Below, in pieces: positions 44,750-56,279 of a stretch of 64,000 nt of DNA. Every line of letters begins with the position of its first letter. The stretch's first letter is position 1. Both the position numbers and the translations under genes were made by a program. The DNA comes from Sipunculus nudus (Eukaryota; Annelida; Sipuncula; Golfingiida; Sipunculidae). The notes beneath the pieces were generated by a model that saw nothing but the letters and a program-made list of their open reading frames with translations, did not search any database and was not told the origin of the DNA. The stretch lies in assembly GCA_026874595.1 (NCBI GenBank), contig CM049314.1, positions 77,737,300 through 77,801,299 of the forward strand, read 5' to 3'.

Positions 44750-46890
44750 GAAAAGATTGCCTTTTTATTAAGTAATAAATCAAATAAAGGTACCTTTTTG
44801 TAGGGGCCTTATTTAATGAGCTCTACACAGCCTAGGGGACGATATCGAGCTTATGCTACCGCATGTGAACCGGCTATAATATTCGTAAATGAACATCATA
44901 TACAATGACTCCAGGTCATTCTTGCAGTGTTTTTCATCATAAATTGACTTGATTATGGCAAAGCCTTGAGAGGCTGCTGAAACTGACTTTCCATGATATA
45001 AACCCCAATAGCAAGAAGTCTTATTATAGATATTACAGGATGACAAAACAACCAAGGAAGAGCATTTCAGATGTTTTAATGAGCTCTCTTAATGGACAAC
45101 AGTGCCATTTCACATCACACTGAACTGAGTTAGGTGGTTGTTAACGGGATTTATTGAAGCAGGACTGAGAAGAAGTAATTCTCTTACTCAATGTAGGAGG
45201 CAAATACAATTGACAGTTCAGTCAAGAGATTTATATGGATGTATTCCACAAGACACTCGCTTCAGTGTTACAAAGTCGCATCTTAGCCGATTTGTTTTAT
45301 AAATAACATAGTAAAGACCTACGGTTAAGTCAAAATACAAATATCTAACTAAATGACGATTAAGACAGGGCTAACAATTGGCCTTGTTGTACGCGATTAC
45401 CCTTGGACATCGATTTAACATTATAGTTATTGTCGGGAGTTGTAGCGAAACATCGGTTGAAAATTGGGAGATGACAAGATCGCGAATACATCAATTTTTT
45501 CAACATACCGATGTATTTGTCTCAGTTCTGTTGAATTTACCGGGTATATTTGAGTGCGCGTGACATCAGTATGACGTAGGAACACCTTGCCACATGATCA
45601 GACTCCGTTAAACATCTAGTTACTTCGAGATACATCGGTACTCTTCGAAAGAAATCGATTAACATCATGCATCTGCAGGCAATTCCGTTTATTTGCTCAG
45701 TAAACTGCCCAACAGCCTTCTAGATGAATGGCAGGTCACTAAACGAAAGAAACCAACATTGACCAGTAACTTCCCGGAGAAGATTCGGTCAATACTGAGA
45801 AATCCTCAAGTCTGATCTTGATCTGTCTGGAAGACCCTCGCTCTGCTCAGACCTTGCAGACCAAATCACCTTGACCCTCGGCTGTGGTACCTATCAAGAT
45901 TTGCCAGAGTACTCCAAATTATGGGATGGAATGAAAACTTATTTAAGATGCCAGAATTAATAAGAGCTATCAGAATCAATAAGAGAATAATCATTCATTA
46001 TTTGATATATTTAAATAATTTTGCTGGAAAAAGTGGTGTTCATAAACTGAATTAATTAGTCATGTAGCGTAGTGAAAGTATTGTTAAAAATGTGTTGCTA
46101 GTTTATAAGACGGTTTGTTTTATGTTAACAGTGATTCGCCTGTTAAGGAATGATAAGGCGCCGAGTTGGGGGAGCCATTTTAACAAAACAATGAAGCACA
46201 AAAACTACAGCTGAGCCCTGTAATAGATCAATTATTTAGACAGATGCCACGATCAACTTGCTTTCATGCCATTCAAAAGTGCCTAGGGTGATTTTTTTGG
46301 AGAAAGTTTCCTATCAAATCTTTAATTATTTGATATTAAAGCTTTAACCGTCAGAGGGTCACATAGTGATCTCCTGGTGTTTTTTTTTTTTTTTTTTTTG
46401 GCATTACTGTGCACTGAAAATTCATCCTGAAAATGCGTTTGTTCAAAATGTTGTGCCATGAGTTCAGAAACTGCCTACAAATCTTCAGTTTTCTACTTCT
46501 GAGTGGCTCATTTATCAAAATTTCATGGCAAAATCCAAATAGCCCGAACCTAGCTTCAGAGACAATATGAGTGTCTGGATGAAAAGACCATGTATAACAA
46601 TCCCGGGTTATGTAGCCGTTTTACCATTTATGTATGTTAAATCTGCATTAGCACTGCTATATATGGGTTGCGGTTTGTTTGATGTTGATTTATACTTTTT
46701 TTTCAGGAGATCTCATCGTACTCTCAGGATGCAAATTAAAAAATATATTGATTTAGCTGCGAGCATTGTGGGGTTGTATCTACACTGTCAGGATTTGACG
46801 CTGTCTCCAATGATCCGACAGGAGCAAAACACTCCAGCCTTTTTTTTTTGCAGTATTTAGTGGACTTATTTAGTTTGGCCATAAAATTGT
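44750..46890. other. No gene recognised
   Basis: AT-rich with a poly-T run of about 20 at 46381-46400. Open frames (44813-45055, 45378-45563, 46567-46860) have no recognisable motif. Confidence 0.5.
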
Positions 46891-46903
46891 CCATACTTTC
46901 TAG

Positions 46904-47462
46904 TAGGGCTGTGCGACTTTATCGATATATCTTTCTGCATGTCTGTTCGAAGGCTTACTGGTATACGAGCATATTTCCATACAACAAAAAGAAAGAAGTG
47001 CCGACCACAGTCATTATAATTAGCAGTTCGTTAATTAATTATGATAACTGCATTCAGATCAAGTGTTGGTTACTGGCATCTATTTCGCTCTGTGAAAAAA
47101 CACGTTTCGGAATTCTCTTATTGACAAGTTATGTACACAAGTTAGACCAAGAACACTTACTTTGATTTTTAGTACTGTCGTCAACAAGTTCGTACTGTAA
47201 TGTGTAGAATAGCAAGTAATATTGTCATATTTCATATTTTTAATAAAGTGATCTACATAAACTGATAAAGAATGATTAATGATAATGAAATTAATAGGTA
47301 ATATATAAACGAGAAATATAATACATATATAAAGATAGATACATGCATATACACTCATTTCCTAAATTTATTACATTGAAAATATAACAATACGTATCGC
47401 AATACGTTACCACATATAGCAATTTATTGCAATACGAAATGTGTAGGCGATACACAGCCCTA
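46904..47462. mobile_element. 559-bp hAT-like MITE
   Basis: Begins TAGGGCTGTGCGACTTTATC and ends ...GATACACAGCCCTA, so the outer 10 bp are perfect inverted repeats. Sub-terminal ATCG and TATTGC words are typical of hAT ends. Flanking 8-mers CTTTCTAG and CTTTAAAT match at 5 of 8 positions, compatible with a decayed 8-bp hAT target duplication. No transposase; open frames across it (46848-47165, 47080-47358) are incidental. Confidence 0.65.
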
Positions 47463-47626
47463 CTTTAAATATTGTACGCACCATAGATGACTTTGACAAT
47501 GGTTTTACATTATATTAACCGGGGATAAAAACAGCGCGGTTTGGCAGCACATCCTGAATTGTGACACTGATGTACTGTCGTGTTTTTAAGAAGAGGCGTT
47601 ACTTAATCCCTACTATCTAGTGTTAA

Positions 47627-47735
47627 GTGTAGCCACGCAAATATGACACACATGCCGCTCTTTAAAATAAACTGATAGAACCTTGGAGTCATGACACCGG
47701 TCATAATTGAACTGCCGTTCCAAGAGTCCGATCAA
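47627..47735. repeat. Dispersed ~100-bp repeat, copy 2
   Basis: Partner of 9190-9295: AAATAAACTGATAGAACCTT GGAGTCATGA and GTCCGATCAAA occur in the same order and orientation. Confidence 0.7.
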
Positions 47736-47739
47736 ATGT

Positions 47740-50700
47740 TATTATTGCAAGTGAAAACATTAAACTGTTGTGTTGTACTTGCACAATGATTAACTATAAA
47801 GTCTAACACCTACTCTGTTTCCCGCAACACCAAAGAAAATCTATTCTCAATTTCAACCACCGTCCTGGTGGTATTCTAGATGTGTCCACACGGGGGTGTT
47901 GATTTTAAACGGAAGAACGTGTCTATATATTCATGCACAAAAAGACGCTCCATTTCGGGCAGATTTGTTTAATGATTATATAGACTGGTACCTGGCGCTA
48001 AAATGGAATTTTTATATTACGTACAGATTTGTTTGATCTGCATGCACGGGGCCGTATGTCCACGGAAGGCTCGTAAACCTTAACAGGGACGGTTCGTCAA
48101 CCTGATTAATATTTGAGCAATTTTGTGAAGGTTTTCCCAGCATGAAGCTATATGTTAACTGTACATGTGGTGCTTAGTTATTTATCACGGGATGTGTTAA
48201 CTTTTATTAAAGATTGAAAATCAAAGTTTGACAGGCAGACGAACATGACAGAGAACAGTCAGAAATGCCTATTATCAATCATCTCCTGAACTAAAAAAGT
48301 GACCACAACCTTATGGGATGTGCTGTCACATCAGGGTCTCCAGAATTTAAATATCAACGTTTGGGTGGCAGCTTCCACTGGTGTTAAAACCAAATCAGAC
48401 GATATATTTAGACAGCGGATCAAAGTCCGACTATGATTTTTAAAAAACATGCCCATTTAATATTTCCGCTCTAGAATCTAGTTATTTCTTTGATGCACGG
48501 AAGTGGTCGTAGTAATAAAGTCAAGCTCCTTTAAGTCGGCTTCCTTGTCAACTTTATTTTTAGATCGACATATCCCTGAGACAGAAGAAAAAAACTGTTT
48601 AATCGAAGCCTGTCAAGGATTTATTGAACCTGTTATTGAAGCCGACAGGTGTTGGGCGCTGGGGCGAAACGGATTTGTCATGTCCTTCATCCTGCAGGAA
48701 ATTAAACGATAATACCAGAGACCTCAAGGCTTTTTGATTTCCAAATATAAAACAATTACTATCGTCTAGTAGGAGCTCATCTACTATCTGGAAGGGAAGA
48801 TGGTCCAACGCCTTCAACACCTTGGGTACCATAATGATAAGGCTAGATATAAAGGTGAATACGGATGAAAATCGTTATCCCTACGTTTTATAGAGTTGAG
48901 ATCCCAGCGGTCCCTGGTACGCTTAAAGACGTCTAAGTCAATAAAACCTGAAGTTACTTAAAGCACGGAATATGATCGAGCTGACATGTCACTCCGCTAG
49001 AGCAAGGCGCCGCTATTAGCCGGGCAGGTTCTTCTTGAGCTGAGTTGATTTAACCGCATTTGCCAGCGCAAATTCAATAAAGGGACCCGTTCTGAAACCT
49101 GACTTGTATTAAATAAAGATCATTTGTTGGGCCCTAAAAAATTAGCCCAAAAATGCCGACCATTCGATGCACAGAATGTCCGTTTTGTTTATATCCACTT
49201 GTTTATAACATGCAGGCCGCTAAATAGGCGTCGATCGTTATCCAAACACGTTCAGAACGGAAAATCTTGCAACAAATTATACGAGCTGGACATTGCAAGT
49301 GCCAAAAGATGCTGTCACCAACAACCATCCGCAATCAACTACCTCCTTTTAACCCTTTTTTTCAATTTGCCAACACGGGCACGTGTACTGTGACTATTTA
49401 ATGTGCTGTCAAGGTCTTGCAAAAACACAGCTTCTAGTGTGTGGATACGATAAGAAGAAGAATTATGTAAGTGTGGATAAACACGTTCATACATTATCAG
49501 AATCCATTAATATGTGCCCGGCATAAGTCAGAAATCATATACATTCTAAATAAACGTGTCGGAAGAATAGTTGGCATTAATGCTAGTGCAAGCCGGTCGG
49601 ACTTGAATAAAATTATGGTTCTTGAATAGGCCTATATTTCGGCGACCTACATTTAGAATAATTACGAAACTACCAAGATAGACATCTCTGTATGTAAAGT
49701 AAGACTCAACTTTATTTTTGATATAAATTTCATTAAAAATAAATAAAATCAATTTATTTTGAATACAATATATTTGCTAATATTGCAAGATTGGCGTAAA
49801 TTCGATCATGACGTTTGAAGAGTTTTTGGGAGGTATGCAGGCTGATTACTAAAGTCAGTGAAGGTTTTTGTCAATTATATTAATACTGTGTTTCCTCTCA
49901 AAATTTACACTCAACGGTTGCAACTCAATTTATACCGTTTCCTTCATGTAGCCATTGACTGTAGAACCAGAGAATCGTGAGCTTAAGTTGAGCAAACCTA
50001 AACTAAACCCCCGAACGATGAGAACAACTATAAAATAAGAAAACATGTAGAATCAAAATACGGGTAAAGTAGAATAATGATCCGGCCACCAAATTCTTAT
50101 TTAGGTAAGCCAGCGTTATAAAAATGAGTAGTATGGTCCCATATGCAAACACGTAGACTTGAAAATGGTTTCCTGTGTGACTTTACCCCAAAATGATATT
50201 GCTGTTCATTACTTCCGAGTGAAACCCGACGTAATTCGATCAGCGAATTTCATGGAGACCGTCATATCAACAATACAGAGTCAACGCAAACGAAATAAAA
50301 TAAGTTAAAGTTGAATATAGTGAAGTGTGAGAGAGACCCCACTAACGCCACATTCTGGGATTAACCTCTCACGACTGAATGTCATAGAGGGCGCTGTAAC
50401 GGTAAATTTGCTTCCTTTGGAATAACATGGACTAAGGTTGCAAATAAATATTGCTTCCAAGATGAATATTGCTATTTCTAATCATTATCTCGAGCTCCCA
50501 GCGTAGCCGCAATAAAATTCTCTTCAAATGTCTCATATGTTTATTGGATATTTTTTCGAGCCAAAGGGTACTGTCCTCATATGCAATAACACTGCAGGGA
50601 AATTCTATATTTGGTAGCTGGTGTGGAAGAAATGTGTGAACAATTTTGTTTTTTGCTTAAAGTTTGGATTAACAGACGGTAAGCCGAGAGAAAAGCTTGT

Positions 50701-51205
50701 TGAAGAGATAAGGTCAGTGAACTCTAACAGTTTTCCTTCTGTTAAACGAAACAACCGCAAAGTTAGTTTTGTATTTTCACTTTGTATTATTTGACGTTTC
50801 CAAAGTAAATTAAGGTCTATCGATTCCTCCATTATGACTGCTCTCCTTGTTAAGTAAGCTTGATCCTTAACTTATACAGCGCATATACCCTCTAGGGAAT
50901 CGTGACCCCACCTTTGTAGAAGGGAATGAGTCATTGTAACTTTAATATATTTTACAATTTAAATATTTTACGTGAAAAGGAATCTGCAGGATTTCCAAAC
51001 ATGGAAAAATTAAATAAATTTCAATTCAGCAACTTTATTGTGATTTTTAGACTTAGTGAGCGGACTACCCTAGTGTCACAGGCTAAGTAACCCCACAGCT
51101 ATATTACACATCACAAATTTTCTATCATTTGAACTGTAGACGGTGCTCCAATAATTCCGTTAAACGTAGCATGCACGGACCTTTGGACCCTCAGTAGATT
51201 TACTT
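47740..51205. other. No gene recognised
   Basis: Open frames (48503-48712, 48599-48832, 49124-49393, 49546-49752, 50605-50832) are short and without domain, signal or splice support. No tandem repeat or element end stood out. Confidence 0.5.
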
Positions 51206-51210
51206 ATATT

Positions 51211-51871
51211 GGGGCTGTCACACTTAGGCGACTCTACTGGCGACAACAGGCGACCAGTCTGTCGCCTCATGGTCGCCGAAAAACAGGCGACTTGACCTCC
51301 GCTACGACAATAGTTTACGACAAGCAGCAACAGGATGACGACTGTGTGAAGACAAGCTGCCGACAACCGGCGACACATTTGACGCGGAAAAGGACAATTA
51401 CCTACGAAAACCTACGACCACAACTACGACAACGTACGACTACACTGGCGACAACCTACGACACCAGAATTCATGCTACGTCGACCCGCGACAAGAATCT
51501 CTATCCTGTGCTATGTGAGGAGCCGGAGACAAGGATGGGCCCTGTTTCAAGTACACTAGCCCATGACAGGACGTGCGACAACCCGCGTCACCTGGCGATA
51601 GCCAGCGACAGGAACTACGAAAACCCATATCACTTGGCGACAGCCTACAACGGCACCTACGCCAATAGGCTAGGCTACGCACACTGGCGGCAAAAAAGCT
51701 GTCACCTGAGAATTTTAAACATGTTGAAAATCCAGCGGCGACATTTAAGAGGCCACGCGTCTTTGGACGACTTCGGGCAACTACAGGCGACCCCCCCCCC
51801 CCCCGACAACCATGACGCGACAGCCTGGTCGCCTGTAGTCGCCTGTAGAGTCGCCTAAGTGGAACAGCCCC
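51211..51871. mobile_element. 661-bp MITE with 45-bp terminal inverted repeats
   Basis: Left end 51211-51255 (GGGGCTGTCACACTTAGGCG...) and the reverse complement of 51827-51871 (GGGGCTGTTCCACTTAGGCG...) agree at 41 of 45 positions. ATT flanks both ends (51208-51210, 51872-51874), a possible 3-bp target duplication as made by PIF/Harbinger-type elements; the superfamily is an inference. The interior is built of CGAC/GGCGAC/TACGAC words and includes a 14-C run at about 51791. Frames on both strands (51292-51858, 51476-51910) are products of this CpG-rich, stop-poor repeat, not genes. Confidence 0.88.
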
Positions 51872-52712
51872 ATTAGGCTTCACATATTTCAAATAAACCA
51901 AAGCACACATAATGTCAAGTTTATATTTGCTTAAAGCTTAAAATATTTCATGTTTTTGTCTTTTCAATGAGTTTGTCTGACACGGGTCTCACTTACAAGG
52001 AATAGTTTGGCTGCAGCAGATTTCTTAAATGTATAAACAAGACCCCCATAAACACTCGAGCGATAAACGGAGTTGCCTATAAAAATGTAAAAAAAAAGGT
52101 TTCAGCCATTCCCTAAAGAAACGTTATTTATGAATGGTGGTGCATCCAAATAAACTCATTTAAGTTAGTTATATGACCGATGTTAGTTTGCCACTATCCT
52201 TCAAAAGAATTTTTTTTCAAGACTCAAAGGAACGGAACACCAGAACTTAGAAAAAAAAATCCGAGTCATTCAGCAATTTTCTGGCATTGAAATCACGGTT
52301 CAGACTTACTTACTCCTGTTCCATATATTCAAATTACACAAGAAAACCTCTTCCTTTTTATGAAGACATGTAGTTTATCATCCAGCTTGGCAGGAGGGCC
52401 GTTCCAATACACAGAGGGAACCATATATCTTTCTCCCGGATGAATTTCTATTATGAAGTTGATCACACCATAGCCTTTTTTTTAGTTAAAGTATTTACCA
52501 AACTTTACCAACAAATATCCCCTTTTCCCTTTTTTATAATTTTCTCTTCTGCTTAAGAAATTAAACTTGATAAAACATTTAATAGAGCTCCTCTCTCAAA
52601 ATGGAAATCACTTGTCAGCTTGTGTGATTGAATGTCTCCACCTGTTTACCTGGTACCTGGATATTGTAATTTAAATCTCGGACGTGACATTTCCCTTGAA
52701 AGGCGACAGAGA

Positions 52713-52877
52713 TAACTATTTATAAAAAAAAGTCTTTGCATGACCGCACAAAATGTTATTACTCCCGCTGAGGTCATTATTAACAATTTATGATTACATT
52801 ATATCACGAATCAGGCAGATACATAATATCTTTGTAAAGTCTGTATGTACAATGTTTATTCGTTTATGATTAAGTTA
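52713..52877. repeat. Left 165-bp direct repeat flanking a LINE
   Basis: Runs from ACTATTTATAAAAAAAAGTC to TTATGATTAAGTTACTTC and matches 53552-53717 at roughly 88%. The LINE sequence begins immediately after it. Confidence 0.85.
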
Positions 52878-53551
52878 CTTCTATGCCCGTATTGTTACAA
52901 AAAACTTCGATATAAATACTTCTCCAGCATCATTGATAATTCAGTTAGGTTGGATGACCGTGGAACAGAGATATCGCTATTTTGTAAATCTTTTAGTTTT
53001 TAAATGTTTATTTGGTGATGCACCTCCTACTTTTAGACATGCTCTCAAATATGCACGTAACCCATACAATACACGTCACACGACCAGTGGCAATCTTGCC
53101 ATCATAAATATAAAACCGAGAACTGATAGATTTAAATCAAGCTTTCTTTACTCAGGCCCGCATTACTGGAATCAACTTCCCAATAATTTAAGACACGTAA
53201 CTGATGTTAAGCGTTTTCTAAACTATATAAATCCTTTTTTATGACGATTTCCATGTTTTAAACTCAGAATTTTAGTTACTCGACCTTTAAAATTGTATAT
53301 GATTACATTTGTGTTATATGAAGCAATCTATATGTTTTAAATATGTGTATGTTTAGATCGTGGTTTTAAACATTTTATTTTATTTTCAATGATTATTTTA
53401 ATATGGGTATGTAATGTATATATCTTTGTCAATGTATATTTCTCTGTGATATTTCCAGGACCCCATCAAAGAACAGCTGAACATGCTGAATGGGCCATCC
53501 TGGTAAAATATATGTATAAAAAAATAAATCAAATAAATAAACAAGAACCAA
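52878..53551 (+). mobile_element. 5'-truncated non-LTR retrotransposon (CR1/jockey-like LINE)
   Basis: Only the 3' end is present. The readable frame starts at about 52881 (ARIVTKNFD), continues through LGWMTVEQR and FKCLFGDAPP, and ends at 53244; the usual methionine at 52933 is internal. This is the conserved region after the reverse-transcriptase thumb in CR1/L2/jockey-type elements (NTRH, FLYSGPHYWNQLP). The ~300-bp 3' UTR contains GGCCATCCTGGTAAAATATA and ends with A-rich TAAA-type repeats (about 53518-53545), as expected for a LINE tail. The catalytic core is missing, so it cannot move itself. Confidence 0.85.
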
Positions 53552-53717
53552 AACTATTTATGAAAAAAGTCTTTGCATGACCGCACAAAATTTTATTACT
53601 CCCGCCGAGGATATTTTAAACAATTTATGATTATATTATATCACGTTTCAGGAATATACATAATATCATTGATAAGTCTATATGTACAATTTTGTTCGTT
53701 TATGATTAAATTATTTC
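53552..53717. repeat. Right 165-bp direct repeat flanking a LINE
   Basis: Partner of 52713-52877; both contain AGTCTTTGCATGACCGCACA and TCGTTTATGATTAA. It starts directly after the LINE's A-rich tail. Confidence 0.85.
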
Positions 53718-54121
53718 AAAACAAGAATCAAAACACCCGCACACAAGTTTGTGACCGACTTAATGCCGTGTGGTTCATAATAACCACATCCAATTGTTGC
53801 ATGTGTGCTAATTAACCTCCCTCGGCCCAGAAGTCAACACAATTATTGTCTCAACGAACAGGTCGTAACCGAACATATGTGAAGGAAATGACCAAGCACC
53901 TGGGTAGGAGGAAGGACATCAGGAACTTTACAAGTTTACTTTTTGTATTGCAAGAAAACTTATTTTTTAGAAGTCCTTCGTCAAGTGACCACCCATTATA
54001 TGTTCACCTTAATTATCTGACAGTAATATGATTACAACGGTCTAAGAGAATTTCTTATTTCATCACTGTTAAACGATAAATGGAATATAATGAGATCGTT
54101 TTATTCTTTGTATATATACCT

Positions 54122-54124
<3 letters not shown>

Positions 54125-54175
<51 letters not shown>
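54125..54175. repeat. (TA)n microsatellite
   Basis: About 25 TA units. Confidence 0.97.
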
Positions 54176-54178
<3 letters not shown>

Positions 54179-54224
54179 AAGAAAGAAAGATTTTTTTAAT
54201 GGCCATGCGGTTTCATTGTATAGG

Positions 54225-54340
54225 GATGGAACTAGAAGACACAGAATAGTTGGTTTACTGCCAATGGGAATCGAACCCATTATCTTCCGATATCCGGTCA
54301 GCTGTTTTAACCCCTAAGCTTCGACAGATCCTCAACCCCT
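54225..54340 (-). mobile_element. tRNA-derived SINE candidate, minus strand
   Basis: The minus strand reads TTAGGGGTTAAAACAGC (A-box-like) and, 40 bp on, GGGTTCGATTCCC (54260-54272), a near-perfect B box, then CATTGGCAG. The plus-strand text GGGAATCGAACCC is the usual sign of a reversed tRNA-like element. The acceptor stem is not convincing, so a SINE or tRNA pseudogene is more likely than a tRNA gene. Confidence 0.55.
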
Positions 54341-54375
54341 CTATGTATGTACATAGAAAAAAGGTGTGTTTTGCC

Positions 54376-55062
54376 AATTAAAAGTCTCTCGAAGGAAGAC
54401 TCAGTAAAGCCGTCCCACAGGAAGCTGCCGGAAAACGCCCCAAAAATCGAACCAGAAATATCATTTGGTTTAACCTTCCGTACAGTGCAATCGTGAACAC
54501 ATTGTCTGCAAAATTTTCTTGAAACTTGTAGCCAAACAAAAATCATCCATTGCACAAATTAATTCAACAAAAATAATCTGAAAATCATCTATAGTTGTAT
54601 GAAGAACGTGAGATATATAATACAAAGCCACAATACAAGAATACTGTCAAAAAGAACTCACAAAACAAAGGCTAGGCATGCCATGACAAATCTGACAGCC
54701 CTCTCAATGGGAAGTGCCTAACCCCGTCCATTGTCTACCAAGCCGTCCTACACAATAACGATACAGTTAACAGGTACATCGGCATGGCCGGAGGCCCCTT
54801 TAAACAAAGGTATTACGACCACAAGAAATCGTTCACGTACAGGACCCATTTAAACGAAACCGAGCTTGCCAAATCCGTATGGACCCTGAAAGACGAGCAA
54901 CAAAATTTCACTATCCAGCAGTCACACACATTCATGACCTCTTCAGATCGGGGCAACACCCCAACCGCAAGTGTGCCACTTTCCACCAAGCAATGGAAAT
55001 GGGTACGAATAAATTGTGGGAAGGTTACATGCGATGGATTAGCGTCCCATTTAAGAATTTAA
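54376..55062 (+). pseudogene. Penelope-like element fragment: post-RT linker and GIY-YIG endonuclease
   Basis: Family motifs occur in order but in different frames: KNRTRNIIWFNLPYS (near 54450-54490), FLKLVAK (near 54515), NHPLHKL, FNKNNLKIIYSCMKNV (54563 on), then SPLNGKCLTPSIVYQAV and RYIGMAGGPFKQRYYDHKKS (54676-54830). The IVY...YIG pair and the downstream R and H are the GIY-YIG nuclease core; ETELAKSVWTLKD follows as in other Penelope-like elements. At least three frameshifts separate these parts. Homology fades after about 54930, although the frame stays open to 55062. Reverse-transcriptase motifs are absent, so this is a dead 3' fragment. Confidence 0.88.
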
Positions 55063-55099
55063 GGCTCGGGTGTAAAAGACCTACAGACTTTACATTTTT

Positions 55100-55305
55100 T
55101 ACTTATGTGTGTGTTTGTGTTTACATATTATATATGTGTTTCAAATCGTAAGAGTAACAATGTGTATTAATGTGTGTGTGTTTGTGTTTACATATTATAT
55201 ATGCGTGTCAATTCGTAAGAGTAACAATGTGTATTAATATGTGTGTGTTTGTGTTTACATATTATATATGTGTGTCAAATCGAAAGAGTAACAATGTGTA
55301 TTAAT
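55100..55305. repeat. 71-bp tandem repeat, three copies
   Basis: TGTGTGTTTGTGTTTACATA starts at about 55105, 55176 and 55247. Each unit also has AAATCGTAAGAGTAACAATG TGTATTAAT with few changes. It begins soon after the Penelope-like fragment and may be part of that element's 3' region. Confidence 0.92.
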
Positions 55306-55409
55306 ATTGTGGCCCTATGTAATTTATATGAAATACCTGAAATTCTAAACCTGTTATACGAAGAAACATTATATTGTACGAGAGAGCGGGGTTAAAAAGA
55401 GAGGGATCG

Positions 55410-55500
55410 ATACAAAACAGAGAAACAGAGAGAGAGAGAGAAAGAGAGATTGAGAGAGAGAAAGAGAGAAACAGAGACAGAGGAAGATTCAGAGACAGAG
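55410..55500. repeat. GA-rich simple sequence
   Basis: Impure (GA)n with AAAGAGAGA and ACAGAG units. Confidence 0.9.
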
Positions 55501-55586
55501 TAGACGATGTATTATTAGGGTAGGAATGTTTGACGACCGATATGTCATTAATAATTGCTAATTTGCTTGATTAAGAAACCGCCCAC

Positions 55587-55622
55587 GTGTGAACCATAGG
55601 TCCATCGGAACGAGGTTCACAC
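55587..55622. other. Small hairpin with perfect 9-bp arms
   Basis: GTGTGAACC (55587-55595) and GGTTCACAC (55614-55622) enclose an 18-nt loop. Function unknown; could be chance. Confidence 0.4.
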
Positions 55623-55958
55623 GAAGCGACATCAATGACAGCGTCAGGATATTTGATAGGGATATGGGTGGAACGGTAACCTAGCAACAAGTGTTGGTGG
55701 TGTTAGATGATACGGATGAGGATGATGAAGGGTTCCAGTAATGTGTCACGTGATCTGTGGAGAAGTACCTCCCTTTTGCCCTTCAATCGTGCACCAGGAG
55801 TAATAACTATATCACGCCGTGCTTGGATTCATCAAGGGTTGTTTTGTCTCTGTACCATGCACTGTGAATGTCGCTCACTGTTTATCCTTCACCTACGTGT
55901 AACAGCATTCACCGTTCGACGTCTCTTCCTTAACCATGATATGTTAAATGTTGGTTGT

Positions 55959-56272
55959 AGTAAATAAACAGAAAAAAAAATAATAAAGAAATTTATGCTC
56001 TCATATCATTTAATATAAAACCACTGTCGATTCTCACTGGATGATATAAACCGTTTTTTTTGTTTTAGTAAATAAACAAAAAAAATAATGAAGAAATATA
56101 TGCTCTCATATCATTTCATATAAACCTACTGTCGTTTCTCGCTGTATGATACAAACAGTTTTTGGTTTTAGTAAATAAACAGAAAACAAATAATGAATAA
56201 ATATATGCTTTCATATCATTTAATATAAACCTACTGACGTTTCTCACTGGATGATATAAACAGCGGGAATTG
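55959..56272. repeat. ~105-bp tandem repeat, three copies
   Basis: AGTAAATAAACA starts at 55959, 56067 and 56170. Each unit continues with ATATGCTCTCATATCATTT, then CTACTGTCG-type text and CTGGATGATATAAAC. Confidence 0.92.
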
Positions 56273-56279
56273 TAAAAAA

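Noticed and set aside
51292-51910. 188- and 144-residue opposing frames
   Set aside because: Both lie in the MITE with terminal inverted repeats, and their composition follows the CGAC word repeat.
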